This document shows, piece by piece, positions 34,373 through 43,162 of a stretch of 64,000 nt of DNA. The notes beneath the pieces are model-generated. The model made no database searches. It saw only the letters and a list, made by a program, of their open reading frames with translations, and was not told the origin of the DNA. Made by a program: the position numbers and the translations under genes. Origin of the DNA: Variovorax paradoxus (lineage in GTDB: Bacteria; Pseudomonadota; Gammaproteobacteria; Burkholderiales; Burkholderiaceae_C); contig NZ_CP045644.1 of assembly GCF_009498455.1 (NCBI RefSeq), positions 4,653,001 through 4,717,000 of the forward strand, read 5' to 3'. The stretch's first letter is position 1, and every line of letters starts with the position of its first letter.

Positions 34373-35392
34373 ATGAGCACCAACAACTACTTGGTCGTTC
34401 GCGAGGACTGGCTCGCGTTGCACGAGGAGCAAATTCTCGAGCCGAGCCTGCGGATCGTCGACGCCCATCACCACTTCTATGACCGCCCGGGCTGGATCTA
34501 TCTGGATCACGAGTACTTGGCCGACGCAAGGTCGGGTCACAACGTGGTCGCTTCCGTATACATGCAGGCGCAGACGCGCTATCGGCCAGACGGACCCCGA
34601 GCGCTCCAGCCGGTCGGAGAAACCGAATACGTTGCCGCGGTTGCCCAGAAGCACGCCAGCGGCATACCGGAAGCTGCCAAGGGCATCGTGGGTCATGTCG
34701 ATCTGAGGCTCGGCGCCGAGGTTCGTGAAGTCTTGGAGGCCCATATCCAAGTGGGGCAGGGCCGATTCAAAGGCGTCCGTCACCTGACCACCTGGGATCC
34801 AGATTCATCCCTGGTCAACCCGCTATCTGCCACGCCGCGTGGTCTCTTGCTGGACAAGGCCTACGGCCAAGGCGTAGCCCAGTTGTCCGAACTACAGCTC
34901 TCGTACGACGCATGGCTGTTCTTTCATCAGCTGCCGGAACTCTTTGAACTGGCCAGGTCGGTACCGCACACGCCGGTGGTCATCAACCACTGCGGCGGCA
35001 TTTTGCGCATCGCGGCCTACGAGGCATTGCGCGCCCAGGTGTTCGATACATGGTTGCACTCGATGCGCCAGCTTGCCAAGTTGCCCAATGTCTACGTCAA
35101 GCTGGGCGGGCTGGGAATGCGCATCAACGGCTTCGACTTTGAGAAACGCGAGCGCCCGCCCAGTTCGGACCAGTTGGCCCAGACGTGGAAGCCCTGGATG
35201 GAGCCATGCATCGAGGCCTTTGGCGCCGACCGCTGCATGTTCGAGAGCAATTTCCCTGTCGACAAAGGCTCCTACAGCTACACCGCATGCTGGAACGCCT
35301 TCAAGCGACTGACCTCGGGCGCCAGTGCCGAGGAGCGCCAAGCACTTTTCGAAGGGACGGCGACCCGGGTTTATCGCCTCGCCCAGTCCTAA
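34373..35392 (+). CDS. Amidohydrolase-family (TIM-barrel) metal-dependent hydrolase
   Basis: 339 residues. 'LRIVDAHHHFYDRPGW' provides the HxH metal motif; 'FHQLPELFELARSVPHTPVVINHCGG' and 'CMFESNFPVDKG' supply the later His and Asp, as in 2-pyrone-4,6-dicarboxylate hydrolase and related lactonases or decarboxylases. First gene of the IclR-linked operon with Bug, CoA transferase and citryl-CoA-lyase-like genes. Likely hydrolyses a lactone or decarboxylates a small acid; substrate unknown. Confidence 0.82.
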   Translation: MSTNNYLVVREDWLALHEEQILEPSLRIVDAHHHFYDRPGWIYLDHEYLADARSGHNVVASVYMQAQTRYRPDGPRALQPVGETEYVAAVAQKHASGIPEAAKGIVGHVDLRLGAEVREVLEAHIQVGQGRFKGVRHLTTWDPDSSLVNPLSATPRGLLLDKAYGQGVAQLSELQLSYDAWLFFHQLPELFELARSVPHTPVVINHCGGILRIAAYEALRAQVFDTWLHSMRQLAKLPNVYVKLGGLGMRINGFDFEKRERPPSSDQLAQTWKPWMEPCIEAFGADRCMFESNFPVDKGSYSYTACWNAFKRLTSGASAEERQALFEGTATRVYRLAQS

Positions 35393-35541
35393 CCTCCTGC
35401 CGATCCCCTTGCCCACCGTTCCGTCTGGAGATCTAGCTGGCACCTTTCTGTGGAGCACGCAGGTTCGCTGGGAAACCGCAGTCCGCAAGCCGGGCGTGAA
35501 GCTCGACTGAACCCATTCAACACGAAGCCTTGGAGACCATT

Positions 35542-36504
35542 ATGAAGTTCCGCACCATTCGTCGCGCCATCATCCTCACCGGCGCCGCATGCCTCTTCAG
35601 CGCCTCTGCGCTCGCTCAAAAGCCCATCACCATCATCGTGCCTTACGCGCCCGGCGGTAGCGCCGATCTGGTCACGCGTGTCATTGCACAGTTCGCAGCG
35701 CCCGGCGTCGGCGCGCCGTTGATTGTCGACAACCGCACTGGCGGAGGAGGCGTGGTGGGCTGGGGTGCAGCTGCCCGTTCCGCACCCGATGGCAACACAC
35801 TTCTGACGGTTGAGCTCTCCTATGCCATTGCCGCAGGGCTGATAACAACGCTGCCGTTCGATCCGCAAAAGGCGTTCACCCAGGTGACGACGGCGGTCAA
35901 GGTTCCGCATGTTCTGGTGGTGAATCCAGCCGTGCCTGCAAAGACCGTCCAGGAGTTCATTGCACTGGCCAAGGCTCAGCCTGGCAAGCTCAACTATGGT
36001 TCCGGCGGCAACGGCACCAACACGCACCTGGCCGGAGAGCTCTTCAAGAGCACCACTGGCGTCGACATCGTCCATGTCCCGTACAAGGGCGCTGGCGCCG
36101 TCCTGACCGACCTGATGGGCAACCAGGTGCAGGCGCTTATCACATCCGTGCCCACCGCGCTTCCCCATATCAAAAGCGGGAAGCTTCGCGCCCTGATGGT
36201 GACGGGCTCCGAGCGCAATGCCATGCTGCCTGATGTGCCTTCGGCGAAGGAGGCCGGCATTCCCAAGATGGACATGGACTACTGGATTGGCATCGGGGCC
36301 CCTGCCGGAACGCCCCAAGCGGTTGTAGACAAGTTGAACAGGGAGCTCAATGCCTCGCTCTCGCAGCCGGAAGCGAAAAAGAAGATTGCCGAGATGGGTC
36401 TGACGGTCGTGGCCAATACGCCGGCGCAGGCGAAGCAGCTGGTCACCAGCGAGATTCAGCGGTGGAGCACGGTCATCAAGCAGGCCGGCATCAAGGCCGA
36501 CTAA
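35542..36504 (+). CDS. Bug/TctC solute-binding protein
   Basis: 320 residues from ATG 35542 (RBS TGGAGA). Signal peptide 'MKFRTIRRAIILTGAACLFSASALAQ', then 'PITIIVPYAPGGSADLVTRVIA', 'VDNRTGGGGVVGWGAAARS', 'VPYKGAGAVLTDLMGNQVQA': classic Bug family. No tctA/tctB next to it, as is usual for Bug 'orphans', so it may act as a sensor or use a distant permease. Located between the amidohydrolase and CaiB genes; ligand probably the acid degraded by the operon. Confidence 0.9.
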   Translation: MKFRTIRRAIILTGAACLFSASALAQKPITIIVPYAPGGSADLVTRVIAQFAAPGVGAPLIVDNRTGGGGVVGWGAAARSAPDGNTLLTVELSYAIAAGLITTLPFDPQKAFTQVTTAVKVPHVLVVNPAVPAKTVQEFIALAKAQPGKLNYGSGGNGTNTHLAGELFKSTTGVDIVHVPYKGAGAVLTDLMGNQVQALITSVPTALPHIKSGKLRALMVTGSERNAMLPDVPSAKEAGIPKMDMDYWIGIGAPAGTPQAVVDKLNRELNASLSQPEAKKKIAEMGLTVVANTPAQAKQLVTSEIQRWSTVIKQAGIKAD

Positions 36505-36514
36505 GGAGAGCGCA

Positions 36515-37714
36515 ATGTCCAACGCGCTACGAGGAATTCGCGTTCTCGATCTCACCAATGTTCTTGCGGGACCCTTCGCATGCCACCAGCTCGCCCACAT
36601 GGGCGCCGACGTCATCAAGGTGGAAAGCCGCAATGGCGGGGATCTGGCCCGTCAGCTTGGCGCCGACGCCGAATTGAACAAGCGCTACATGGGCGTCTCG
36701 TTTCTCGCGCAAAACCCTGGCAAGCGCTCCATCACAATCGACTTCAAGCACCCCGCCGGAAAAGAGGTTTTTCGCAACCTGGTGCGCACGGCCGACGTGC
36801 TGGTGGAAAATTTTCGCCCCGGTGTTATGAAGCGCCTGGGGCTTGGATTCGAGGAGCTGCTCAAGGAGAACCCGAAGCTCATCTACTGTGCCATTTCGGG
36901 CTTTGGCCAGGACGGTCCGCTTCGTGACCTGCCGGCCTATGACCAGATCATCCAGGGCATGTCCGGCGTCATGAGCATCACCGGGGCGCCCGAGAACGCG
37001 CCATACCGGGTCGGCTACCCGGTAGCCGACACGATTGGCGGCATCACTGCCGCCTTCGCTGTTGCGGCTGCGCTGGCCGACGGCCAGCGCACGGGTGGAA
37101 CCTTCATTGATGTCTCGATGTTGGAAGCCGTCATGGCGACCATGGGATGGGCTGTATCGAACCACCTCATTGCCGGCCGTGAGCCCAAGCCCATGGGCAA
37201 CGAGAACGTCACCGCCAGTCCGTCCGGGACATTCCGTACAGGGGACGGCCTCCTCAATATCGCTGCCAACAAGCAAGAGCAGTTCGAGGCGGTTTGCCAG
37301 GTGGTAGGCAGGCCCGAGCTGGTTGCCGACCCTCGGTTTAGTGAGCGGCAGGCACGTCTGCAGCATCGCTTCGAGCTGAAGGCAGTCCTTGAGGAAGCTA
37401 TGGCCGCGAAGTCCACCGACGAATGGTGGAGGCTCTTCAACGAAGCCGGCGTGCCGGCCGGGCCCGTCTACTCAGTGCCTCAGGCGCTCGACCATCCACA
37501 GGTGGCTGAGCGCGGGATGGTGGGCAGCTTCACGAACGCGCCGGGTGTTGGAAGAGACATTCGCTTGGTCCGAACCGGATTCAAGGTGAACGGCCAAGCA
37601 CCTCGTGTCGATGCACCGCCACCGACCCTCGGTCAGCACTCAGAAGAAATCCTGACGGACCTGGGCTACTCATCTGCGCAAATCCAAGCGCTAAAAGAGG
37701 AGAAGGCCGTATGA
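36515..37714 (+). CDS. CaiB/BaiF (class III) CoA-transferase
   Basis: 399 residues. 'ALRGIRVLDLTNVLAGPFACHQLAHMGADVIKVE', 'PGKRSITIDFKHPAGKEVF', 'ADVLVENFRPGVMKRLGLGFEEL', 'ISGFGQDGPLRDLPAYDQIIQGMSG'. The catalytic Asp is D172 in 'PVADTIGG'. Transfers CoA to a carboxylic acid. Overlaps the citryl-CoA-lyase-like gene by 4 bases, suggesting it makes the CoA ester which that enzyme then cleaves. Confidence 0.9.
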   Translation: MSNALRGIRVLDLTNVLAGPFACHQLAHMGADVIKVESRNGGDLARQLGADAELNKRYMGVSFLAQNPGKRSITIDFKHPAGKEVFRNLVRTADVLVENFRPGVMKRLGLGFEELLKENPKLIYCAISGFGQDGPLRDLPAYDQIIQGMSGVMSITGAPENAPYRVGYPVADTIGGITAAFAVAAALADGQRTGGTFIDVSMLEAVMATMGWAVSNHLIAGREPKPMGNENVTASPSGTFRTGDGLLNIAANKQEQFEAVCQVVGRPELVADPRFSERQARLQHRFELKAVLEEAMAAKSTDEWWRLFNEAGVPAGPVYSVPQALDHPQVAERGMVGSFTNAPGVGRDIRLVRTGFKVNGQAPRVDAPPPTLGQHSEEILTDLGYSSAQIQALKEEKAV

Positions 37715-38550
37715 CGGACACAACGCCTGACGCACGCAAGGCCACCGAGGACTGGTGGCGCACCAGCATCATTGACATGTCCCCGGGCGTGATCCGCTAT
37801 CGGGGATATCCCATCGAGGACTTGATTCGCCAGCGCGTGAGCCTGGCACAAATGATCTGGCTGATGACACGCGGAGAGCTTCCGAGCCGCGTCCAAGGGG
37901 AACTGCTGGAGGCCGCACTGATGTCTGCGGTCGACCACGGACCGCAGGCACCCAGTATCGCCATCGCCCGGATGGCAGCAACCTGCGGCGTTGGCTTGAA
38001 CAGCGCGATGGCCTCCGCCGTCAACGTTCTCGGCGACGTACACGGCGGCGCCGGTGAACAAGCGGTGGAACTCTACGAGGATATTGCAGCGCGGATGGAC
38101 ACCGGGGCCACGGAGGAGGATGCCGCGGTTGCCGGGCTCCGAAGTTTCGTGGAAGCCCACGGGAAGGTCATCCCGGGGTTCGGTCATCGCTTCCATCCAA
38201 TTGACCCCCGAAGCGAGCCACTTCTCGACCTCGTCGATGCGGCAGCCCGCAATGGCGAGGTCAGCGGGAAGTTTGCCCGCATCGGCCGGGCCGTTGAGGC
38301 GAAGCTCGGTGCAGCCAAGGGCAAGCCGATTCCGATGAACATCGACGGCGCGACCGCTGTGATCTATGCGGAGCTTGGTTTTCCTCCTCCACTTGCTCGC
38401 GGGCTCTTCTGCTTGTCCAGGTCAGTGGGCGTGCTCGCACATGCCTGGGAGCAAACGCAGCAAGGCGGTCGCATCAAGGGCCCGATACCGCGGCAATACA
38501 TCCCTACGTACGACGGCCAGCAGAAGCGCGAAGTGCCTTCGCAAGCGTGA
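37711..38550 (+). CDS. Citryl-CoA lyase-like (citrate-synthase-fold) enzyme
   Basis: 279 residues, about two thirds of a citrate synthase, as in citryl-CoA lyases. The three catalytic positions of citrate synthase are kept: H111 ('GDVHGGAGE'), H159 ('GFGHRFHPID') and D212 ('NIDGATAV'). Such proteins cleave (or condense) citryl-CoA or related beta-hydroxyacyl-CoA to an acyl-CoA plus oxaloacetate or pyruvate. Coupled to a CaiB transferase. Substrate unknown. Confidence 0.82.
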   Translation: MTDTTPDARKATEDWWRTSIIDMSPGVIRYRGYPIEDLIRQRVSLAQMIWLMTRGELPSRVQGELLEAALMSAVDHGPQAPSIAIARMAATCGVGLNSAMASAVNVLGDVHGGAGEQAVELYEDIAARMDTGATEEDAAVAGLRSFVEAHGKVIPGFGHRFHPIDPRSEPLLDLVDAAARNGEVSGKFARIGRAVEAKLGAAKGKPIPMNIDGATAVIYAELGFPPPLARGLFCLSRSVGVLAHAWEQTQQGGRIKGPIPRQYIPTYDGQQKREVPSQA

Positions 38551-38919
38551 CAAGCCTTCAGTGAGAACGCGAATGACAGGAAAACGTGCTATCGGCACAT
38601 GTCCTAGACTCTGTGACCGACCCATTGCAGCGTCTTGTCCAGTGAATGGCGTTCGAACAGAGCCAGCACATTTTTACTGAAGAAGTGTTGCTTGTGCTTG
38701 ATGACCGAGGAAGCCTCCCGTGGCGCCTGCGCGAGGTCTCATTCAACATTTTGGAGATGCCGGAGCCAGAGGAGTCCGGCAGGTCGCAACTGTAGGAGCA
38801 GGTTTTCGATCACTTTGCAGGGCTTGTTGCGATGACCACGCCGGTGAGCGAGCAGAGCTCCTGGAACCTAGGGTGAATTCGGAACTCTGTAGCGCGCCAA
38901 ATCTTCTACATTGCTCGAT
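38551..38919. other. Intergenic region after the IclR-linked operon
   Basis: About 370 bases without a supported gene; only short shadow frames. It holds the end of one operon and the promoter area of the LysR gene at 38920. No clear hairpin terminator was found. Confidence 0.4.
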
Positions 38920-39831
38920 ATGCCAAGAGCCTTGCCACCACTAAACGCGTTGCTCGCTTTCGAAGCGACTGCCAGACACCAGAGCTTTACCCGTGCCGCG
39001 ACCGAGTTGAATCTCACTCAGACCGCCGTCAGCCATCGCATCAAAGAACTTGAAAGCTTGTTGGAGGTCCAGCTGTTCACGCGAAAGCAGAGCACCACGC
39101 GCCTGACCGACGAAGGTCGTACCTATCTCGAGTGCATCCGTCCAGCACTTTCGCAGATTGCCGCGGCGACGGAGAGCGTTTCGTCGGTACACGACAACCG
39201 GTTGACGATCGCGTGCCTGGTTGCATTCTCGTCCAGATGCCTCATGCCTGCCTTGCGCGAGTTCAAACAACTGCACCCGCATATCGAGCTGCGTCTGACG
39301 CCCTTGGCGCCCACTGATCGGCTCGCGCAGCGCGAGTTCGATGTCGCAATTTGGTATGGAGTCGACGATTGGCGTGACTTTGACGCGGAGCGGATCGCCC
39401 CTGAGGAACTATTTCCTGTGTGTGCGCCCAGTCTTTTGGAGGAGGGCCCACCTCTATCTGAAATTCAGGACTTGCGACACTATCCAATAGTTCGCACCGT
39501 CTCACCGATCATCACGGATGACTGGACGATGTGGCTCCACCAGGCTGGGTCGGACATTGAGAAATTCTCCAGCGAGATATTCTGCGAGACGATGCTGTTC
39601 TCGATGAACGCGATCATCGAAGGCCTTGGGATAGGCATCGCTCGGTCTGTATTAGTCGAAGAGGATCTGGCGAACGGGCGCCTGGTTGCCCCATTCGAGT
39701 TCCGATGCTTCTCGCCAGCGGGTTACCACGTCCTCAGCCGGCCCGAGCGATCCGGCCTTCCTAAGGTTCAGCTTTTCAAGCGCTGGCTTTTGTCCAGGTT
39801 CGAGTCCACATGGAAGTCGGTTGCCGTCTAG
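38920..39831 (+). CDS. LysR-family transcriptional regulator (GcvA-like)
   Basis: 303 residues from ATG 38920 ('MPRALPPLNALLAFEATARHQSFTRAATELNLTQTAVSHRIKELESLLEVQLFTR'). The opening 'LPPLNAL-AFEAxARHxSFxxAAxELxxT' is the GcvA/AmpR branch of LysR. Effector domain ends 'FKRWLLSRFES'. Convergent with the RidA gene; its target may be the RidA-SBP-Bug cluster (minus strand) or the molybdenum hydroxylase operon beyond. Confidence 0.85.
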   Translation: MPRALPPLNALLAFEATARHQSFTRAATELNLTQTAVSHRIKELESLLEVQLFTRKQSTTRLTDEGRTYLECIRPALSQIAAATESVSSVHDNRLTIACLVAFSSRCLMPALREFKQLHPHIELRLTPLAPTDRLAQREFDVAIWYGVDDWRDFDAERIAPEELFPVCAPSLLEEGPPLSEIQDLRHYPIVRTVSPIITDDWTMWLHQAGSDIEKFSSEIFCETMLFSMNAIIEGLGIGIARSVLVEEDLANGRLVAPFEFRCFSPAGYHVLSRPERSGLPKVQLFKRWLLSRFESTWKSVAV

Positions 39832-39859
39832 ACACGATGGATGCGCAGCAGTATTCCAG

Positions 39860-40249
39860 TCAGGTCAAGGCGACAGCTTCTACTTCGAGGGCGCAGCCAT
39901 AGTGCAAGGTAGGGACGGGGACGACTGCACGAGCTGGCCGCGCAGTGCCAGCCCATTCTTCGTAGAGCTTGTTGAACGTGGGCCAGTTATCGATATCGGT
40001 GATATACACGCGAACGTGGAGCAGCCGATCGACCGCGCTGCCCGCCCCGGCGACAGCAGCCGAGACATTTGCGAGCACCTGCCTCGCCTGAACCTCGAAC
40101 GGTGCCTCGCTCAGCACCGAGCCATCCGGTGACACTGGGAGCTGGCCCGAGACGAAAACGAGACCTCCGCCGCTGGTCGCGTGACTGTAGTGCCCACGGG
40201 GCATGGCCATACCTGCTGGCTGAAGGAATGACTGCAATTCGTTGTTCAT
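39860..40249 (-). CDS. RidA/YjgF/UK114 family protein
   Basis: 129 residues from ATG 40249. 'HYSHATSGGGLVFVSGQLPVSPDGSV' and 'VGRLLHVRVYITDIDNWPTFNKLYEEW', 'ARPARAVVPVPTLHYGCALEVEAVAL' match the RidA fold, including the conserved Arg of 'PARAVVPV'. Family members hydrolyse imines/enamines or release ammonia from intermediates. Seven bases after the solute-binding protein stop on the same strand. Confidence 0.88.
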   Translation of the reverse strand: MNNELQSFLQPAGMAMPRGHYSHATSGGGLVFVSGQLPVSPDGSVLSEAPFEVQARQVLANVSAAVAGAGSAVDRLLHVRVYITDIDNWPTFNKLYEEWAGTARPARAVVPVPTLHYGCALEVEAVALT

Positions 40250-40256
40250 GGAGTTC

Positions 40257-40991
40257 TCACAAGGTTGAGGTTGGAGCGACCTGTGCGCCCGCAATGCCGT
40301 GTCGCTTGAGGGCGCGAGCGACAAAACCATCAGCCTTCATGTCTTCGACAAACTGCTGAACGGCTGCGAGAGTCTCGTCACTCCGGTCCGCAGGAACGCC
40401 CATGGCCTGCTGAATAGTCATGAAGTTGCCGGGCAAGAGACGCAAGCCCGGAATGCGTTGCGTATCTGCCTCCAGCTGCTGCCGCACGCCGGCGGCGACA
40501 TCTGCGTCGATACGTAGAAACTCATCGACCACCGTCGGTGAAGTCTTGGCGCGTTCGATCATTGCTTGCTGCAGTCCGCGCGAAAGATACAGGTCATACG
40601 CGCTCCCTCGGCCCACCACCACGCGGTGCCCGGGGCGGTCGACTTCATCCATTGCTTGAAGCGGAGAACTCTCCCTGACGAGGTAGCTTCCCTGGATCAG
40701 GACGTAGGGTGTGGTGAAGCGTATCTGGTTCGCACGGTCAGGATCCAGTGCAAAGAAGCCGATATCCGCCTCTCCTCTTGCAACGAGCTCCACCGACCTG
40801 CCTGCGCTATCGACAACGATCGGCTGCAGGGCGAGGCCGAGTCTGCCAGCAAAGGCACGCGCGAGGTCCAAAGAGACTCCACGAGGATCGCTGTTCGGAT
40901 CAGGCCGACTCGCCAACACAGGGTTGCCCAGATTGATCGAGGCTCGGAGCACTCCTTTGGGAGCGATCTCCCGTGCGATTTTCGTGTTCAT
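40257..40991 (-). CDS. Transporter substrate-binding (SBP_bac_3-type) protein without signal peptide
   Basis: 244 residues, 'APKGVLRASINLGNPVLASRPDPNSDPRGVSLDLARAFAGRLGLALQPIVVDSAGRSVELVARGEADIGFFALDPDRANQIRFTTPYV', an amino-acid-binding fold (peripla_BP_3). No hydrophobic signal segment at the N-terminus, so it is probably cytoplasmic and might be an enzyme or sensor. Such signal-less members accompany RidA-type genes in this bacterial group. Confidence 0.8.
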   Translation of the reverse strand: MNTKIAREIAPKGVLRASINLGNPVLASRPDPNSDPRGVSLDLARAFAGRLGLALQPIVVDSAGRSVELVARGEADIGFFALDPDRANQIRFTTPYVLIQGSYLVRESSPLQAMDEVDRPGHRVVVGRGSAYDLYLSRGLQQAMIERAKTSPTVVDEFLRIDADVAAGVRQQLEADTQRIPGLRLLPGNFMTIQQAMGVPADRSDETLAAVQQFVEDMKADGFVARALKRHGIAGAQVAPTSTL

Positions 40992-41105
40992 TCAAGTGTC
41001 CACTTCTGTTGAGGATTCGTCCCCAGCCCAAGCCCAACTGGAAATGAGAGCATTCTTGGCCGTGCCGGGACACAGCCGATCTGGAATTTTTTCTTCCGCA
41101 ACGCG

Positions 41106-42101
41106 CTATTCCGGCTTGATGTTGCCCTTCTTGACCACATCCTTGTAACGGCTGGCGTCCTTGCGGATACGGTCTGCGAATGCTAGCGAGGACATTCCGC
41201 CCACTTCTGCGCCAGCATCGGCAAAGCGTTTCTTCACATCCGGCTGTTGAAGCGTCGAAGAAACCTCCGCTTGAAGTTTGGACACGATGCCAGCAGGAAC
41301 GCCCTTGGGCGCAAAGAGGCCAACCCAGTTGGAAGCATCGATCTTGATGCCGCTTTCGCTGGCGGGAACCCAATCGTCCTTGTATGCGGCCCGTCGGCTC
41401 GTCGTGACGCCCAGAACCTTCACGCGCCCAGACTGCACATGGGGCATGACCGCCGGAACCGCAACAACGCCAAGAGGAACTTCTCCCGAAGCAACCGCGG
41501 CAACCGCGGGGGCGCCGCCTTTGTACGGGACGTGGAGCAACTTGACCCCGGCTTCAATGGCAAACCACTCACCAGCAATGTGATTCACGCTGCCATTGCC
41601 CGGGGAAGAGAACGCCACTTTTCCTGGCTCCTTCTTTGCAGCGGCAACGAGTTCAGGGATCGTGTTGTAAGGCTCCTTGGCGTTGGCCACCAACAGCATA
41701 GGCGTGTCGCTGATCATCGTGATAGCACTGAAATCACGGTCGAGGTCGTACGGAACGTTTGCGAAAAGAGCGGGGTTGACCGCGAACTCGCCTGTGTGCG
41801 CGGCCAGCAGCGTGTATCCGTCTGGCGCCGCCTTTGCTGCTTGGGTTACCGCGATAAACCCGTTGCCGCCGGGCTTGTTCTCCACGATGAAGCTCCAGCC
41901 AAGACGCTCGGTCATTTTCTGCGTCAGCAGTCTTGCGGTGACATCTACCACGCCGCCTGGCGCGAAGGGGACGATCACGCGGATCGGTCGATTGGGATAG
42001 TCCTGCGTCTGCGCAGCGGCGAAGCTGCCGCACAAAGTCTGGGCGAGGAGTGCCCCGGCGGCCAGCAGCACGCGGCGTCGATAGAGAGACTGGTTGGTCA
42101 T
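41106..42101 (-). CDS. Bug/TctC solute-binding protein
   Basis: 331 residues from ATG 42101; an ATG at 42110 is also possible, with AGGAG around 42113-42117. Signal 'RRRVLLAAGALLAQTLCGSFAAAQ', then 'DYPNRPIRVIVPFAPGGVVDVTARLL', 'VENKPGGNGFIAVTQAAKAAPDGYTLL', 'VPYKGGAPAVAAVASGEV'. Divergent from the alpha/beta hydrolase-molybdenum hydroxylase operon with a 227-base intergenic region. Confidence 0.9.
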   Translation of the reverse strand: MTNQSLYRRRVLLAAGALLAQTLCGSFAAAQTQDYPNRPIRVIVPFAPGGVVDVTARLLTQKMTERLGWSFIVENKPGGNGFIAVTQAAKAAPDGYTLLAAHTGEFAVNPALFANVPYDLDRDFSAITMISDTPMLLVANAKEPYNTIPELVAAAKKEPGKVAFSSPGNGSVNHIAGEWFAIEAGVKLLHVPYKGGAPAVAAVASGEVPLGVVAVPAVMPHVQSGRVKVLGVTTSRRAAYKDDWVPASESGIKIDASNWVGLFAPKGVPAGIVSKLQAEVSSTLQQPDVKKRFADAGAEVGGMSSLAFADRIRKDASRYKDVVKKGNIKPE

Positions 42102-42328
42102 GATGATCATTGCTCCTGGAATGCCGGAGGTCATCCGGTGAGCCGGGATGCTCGCGGCCGGGGCGAGACGCGTCAAACGAGATTTTTCGCTAGGTACCAC
42201 CAACTTTCCTCATGTACTTGTGTGGCGGAGCGTGAGGAAGGGCAACTTCGATATGAGCGAATTTCATTGCCCCCCCACAAATTTCTCGTTGGACGTTGCG
42301 GTGGGGCAGGCCGAACAATTCGCCCACT

Positions 42329-43162
42329 ATGACCGACCATGGAACCAACCCAGCGCTCCTGAACGCCAGTGATGGCGTCCCCATCGCCTACCGCGTACAC
42401 GGGGCTGATCGCGCACTGCCTTTCGTCGGGCTTGTGCATTCGCTTGCAATGGACCATCGGTTCTGGAACCCGGTCGCGGAGCGGCTGGCGGGCAGGGCCA
42501 ACGTGATCGCGATCGACGCACGAGGCCACGGACGCTCCGGCGTCAGCAATCCGCCATACACAGCCGATCGCATGGCCCAAGATCTTTTGGAGGTCATGGA
42601 TCATCTGCAGGTGGACAAGGCCGTCGTGGGTGGCGCGTCCATGGGCGGGTGCATCGCGCTCACCTTTGCAGGGAAGCACCAGGATCGGACATCCGGCCTC
42701 GCGCTCATCGATACAACCGCGTGGTACGGACCGACTGCGCCGAAAGATTGGGAGGATCGAGCGATGAAAGCTGTCTCCCAAGGTCTCGGTGCACTCGTTG
42801 GTTTTCAGAAGAGTCGCTGGTTCAGCGATGCCTTCTGCGCCAGAGAGCCTGGGGTCGTTCAAAACTGTGTCGATACCTTCCTGGCCAACGACCTGAACGC
42901 ATACGTTTCGACATGCCGGATGCTCGGCGTCTTCGACGGTCGCACCTTGCTTCCGCAGATTCGAGTGCCCACGCGTATTTTGGTCGGCGACGAGGACTAT
43001 GCGGCGCCCATAGAGATGGCTCAGGCATTGCACGCGGGTATCCGGCATTCGAGCTTGACGGTCATCCCAGGGGCGCGACATCTGACACCGTTGGAAGTGC
43101 CGGACATCATCGCAGGCGCGTTGGACGAACTTTGCCTGGAGAGTCGCAATGACGCCATTTGA
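42329..43162 (+). CDS. Alpha/beta hydrolase (3-oxoadipate enol-lactonase-like)
   Basis: 277 residues from ATG 42329. 'VHSLAMDHRFWNPVAERLAGRANVIAIDARGHGRSG' is the oxyanion/strand region, 'VVGGASMGGCIALTFA' the nucleophile elbow (G-A-S-M-G), and the 'ILVGDEDYAAP'/'IPGARHLTPLE' segments carry Asp and His. Overlaps the medium subunit of the molybdenum hydroxylase by 14 bases. Probably a lactonase or carbon-carbon hydrolase acting on a product of the hydroxylase. Confidence 0.85.
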   Translation: MTDHGTNPALLNASDGVPIAYRVHGADRALPFVGLVHSLAMDHRFWNPVAERLAGRANVIAIDARGHGRSGVSNPPYTADRMAQDLLEVMDHLQVDKAVVGGASMGGCIALTFAGKHQDRTSGLALIDTTAWYGPTAPKDWEDRAMKAVSQGLGALVGFQKSRWFSDAFCAREPGVVQNCVDTFLANDLNAYVSTCRMLGVFDGRTLLPQIRVPTRILVGDEDYAAPIEMAQALHAGIRHSSLTVIPGARHLTPLEVPDIIAGALDELCLESRNDAI

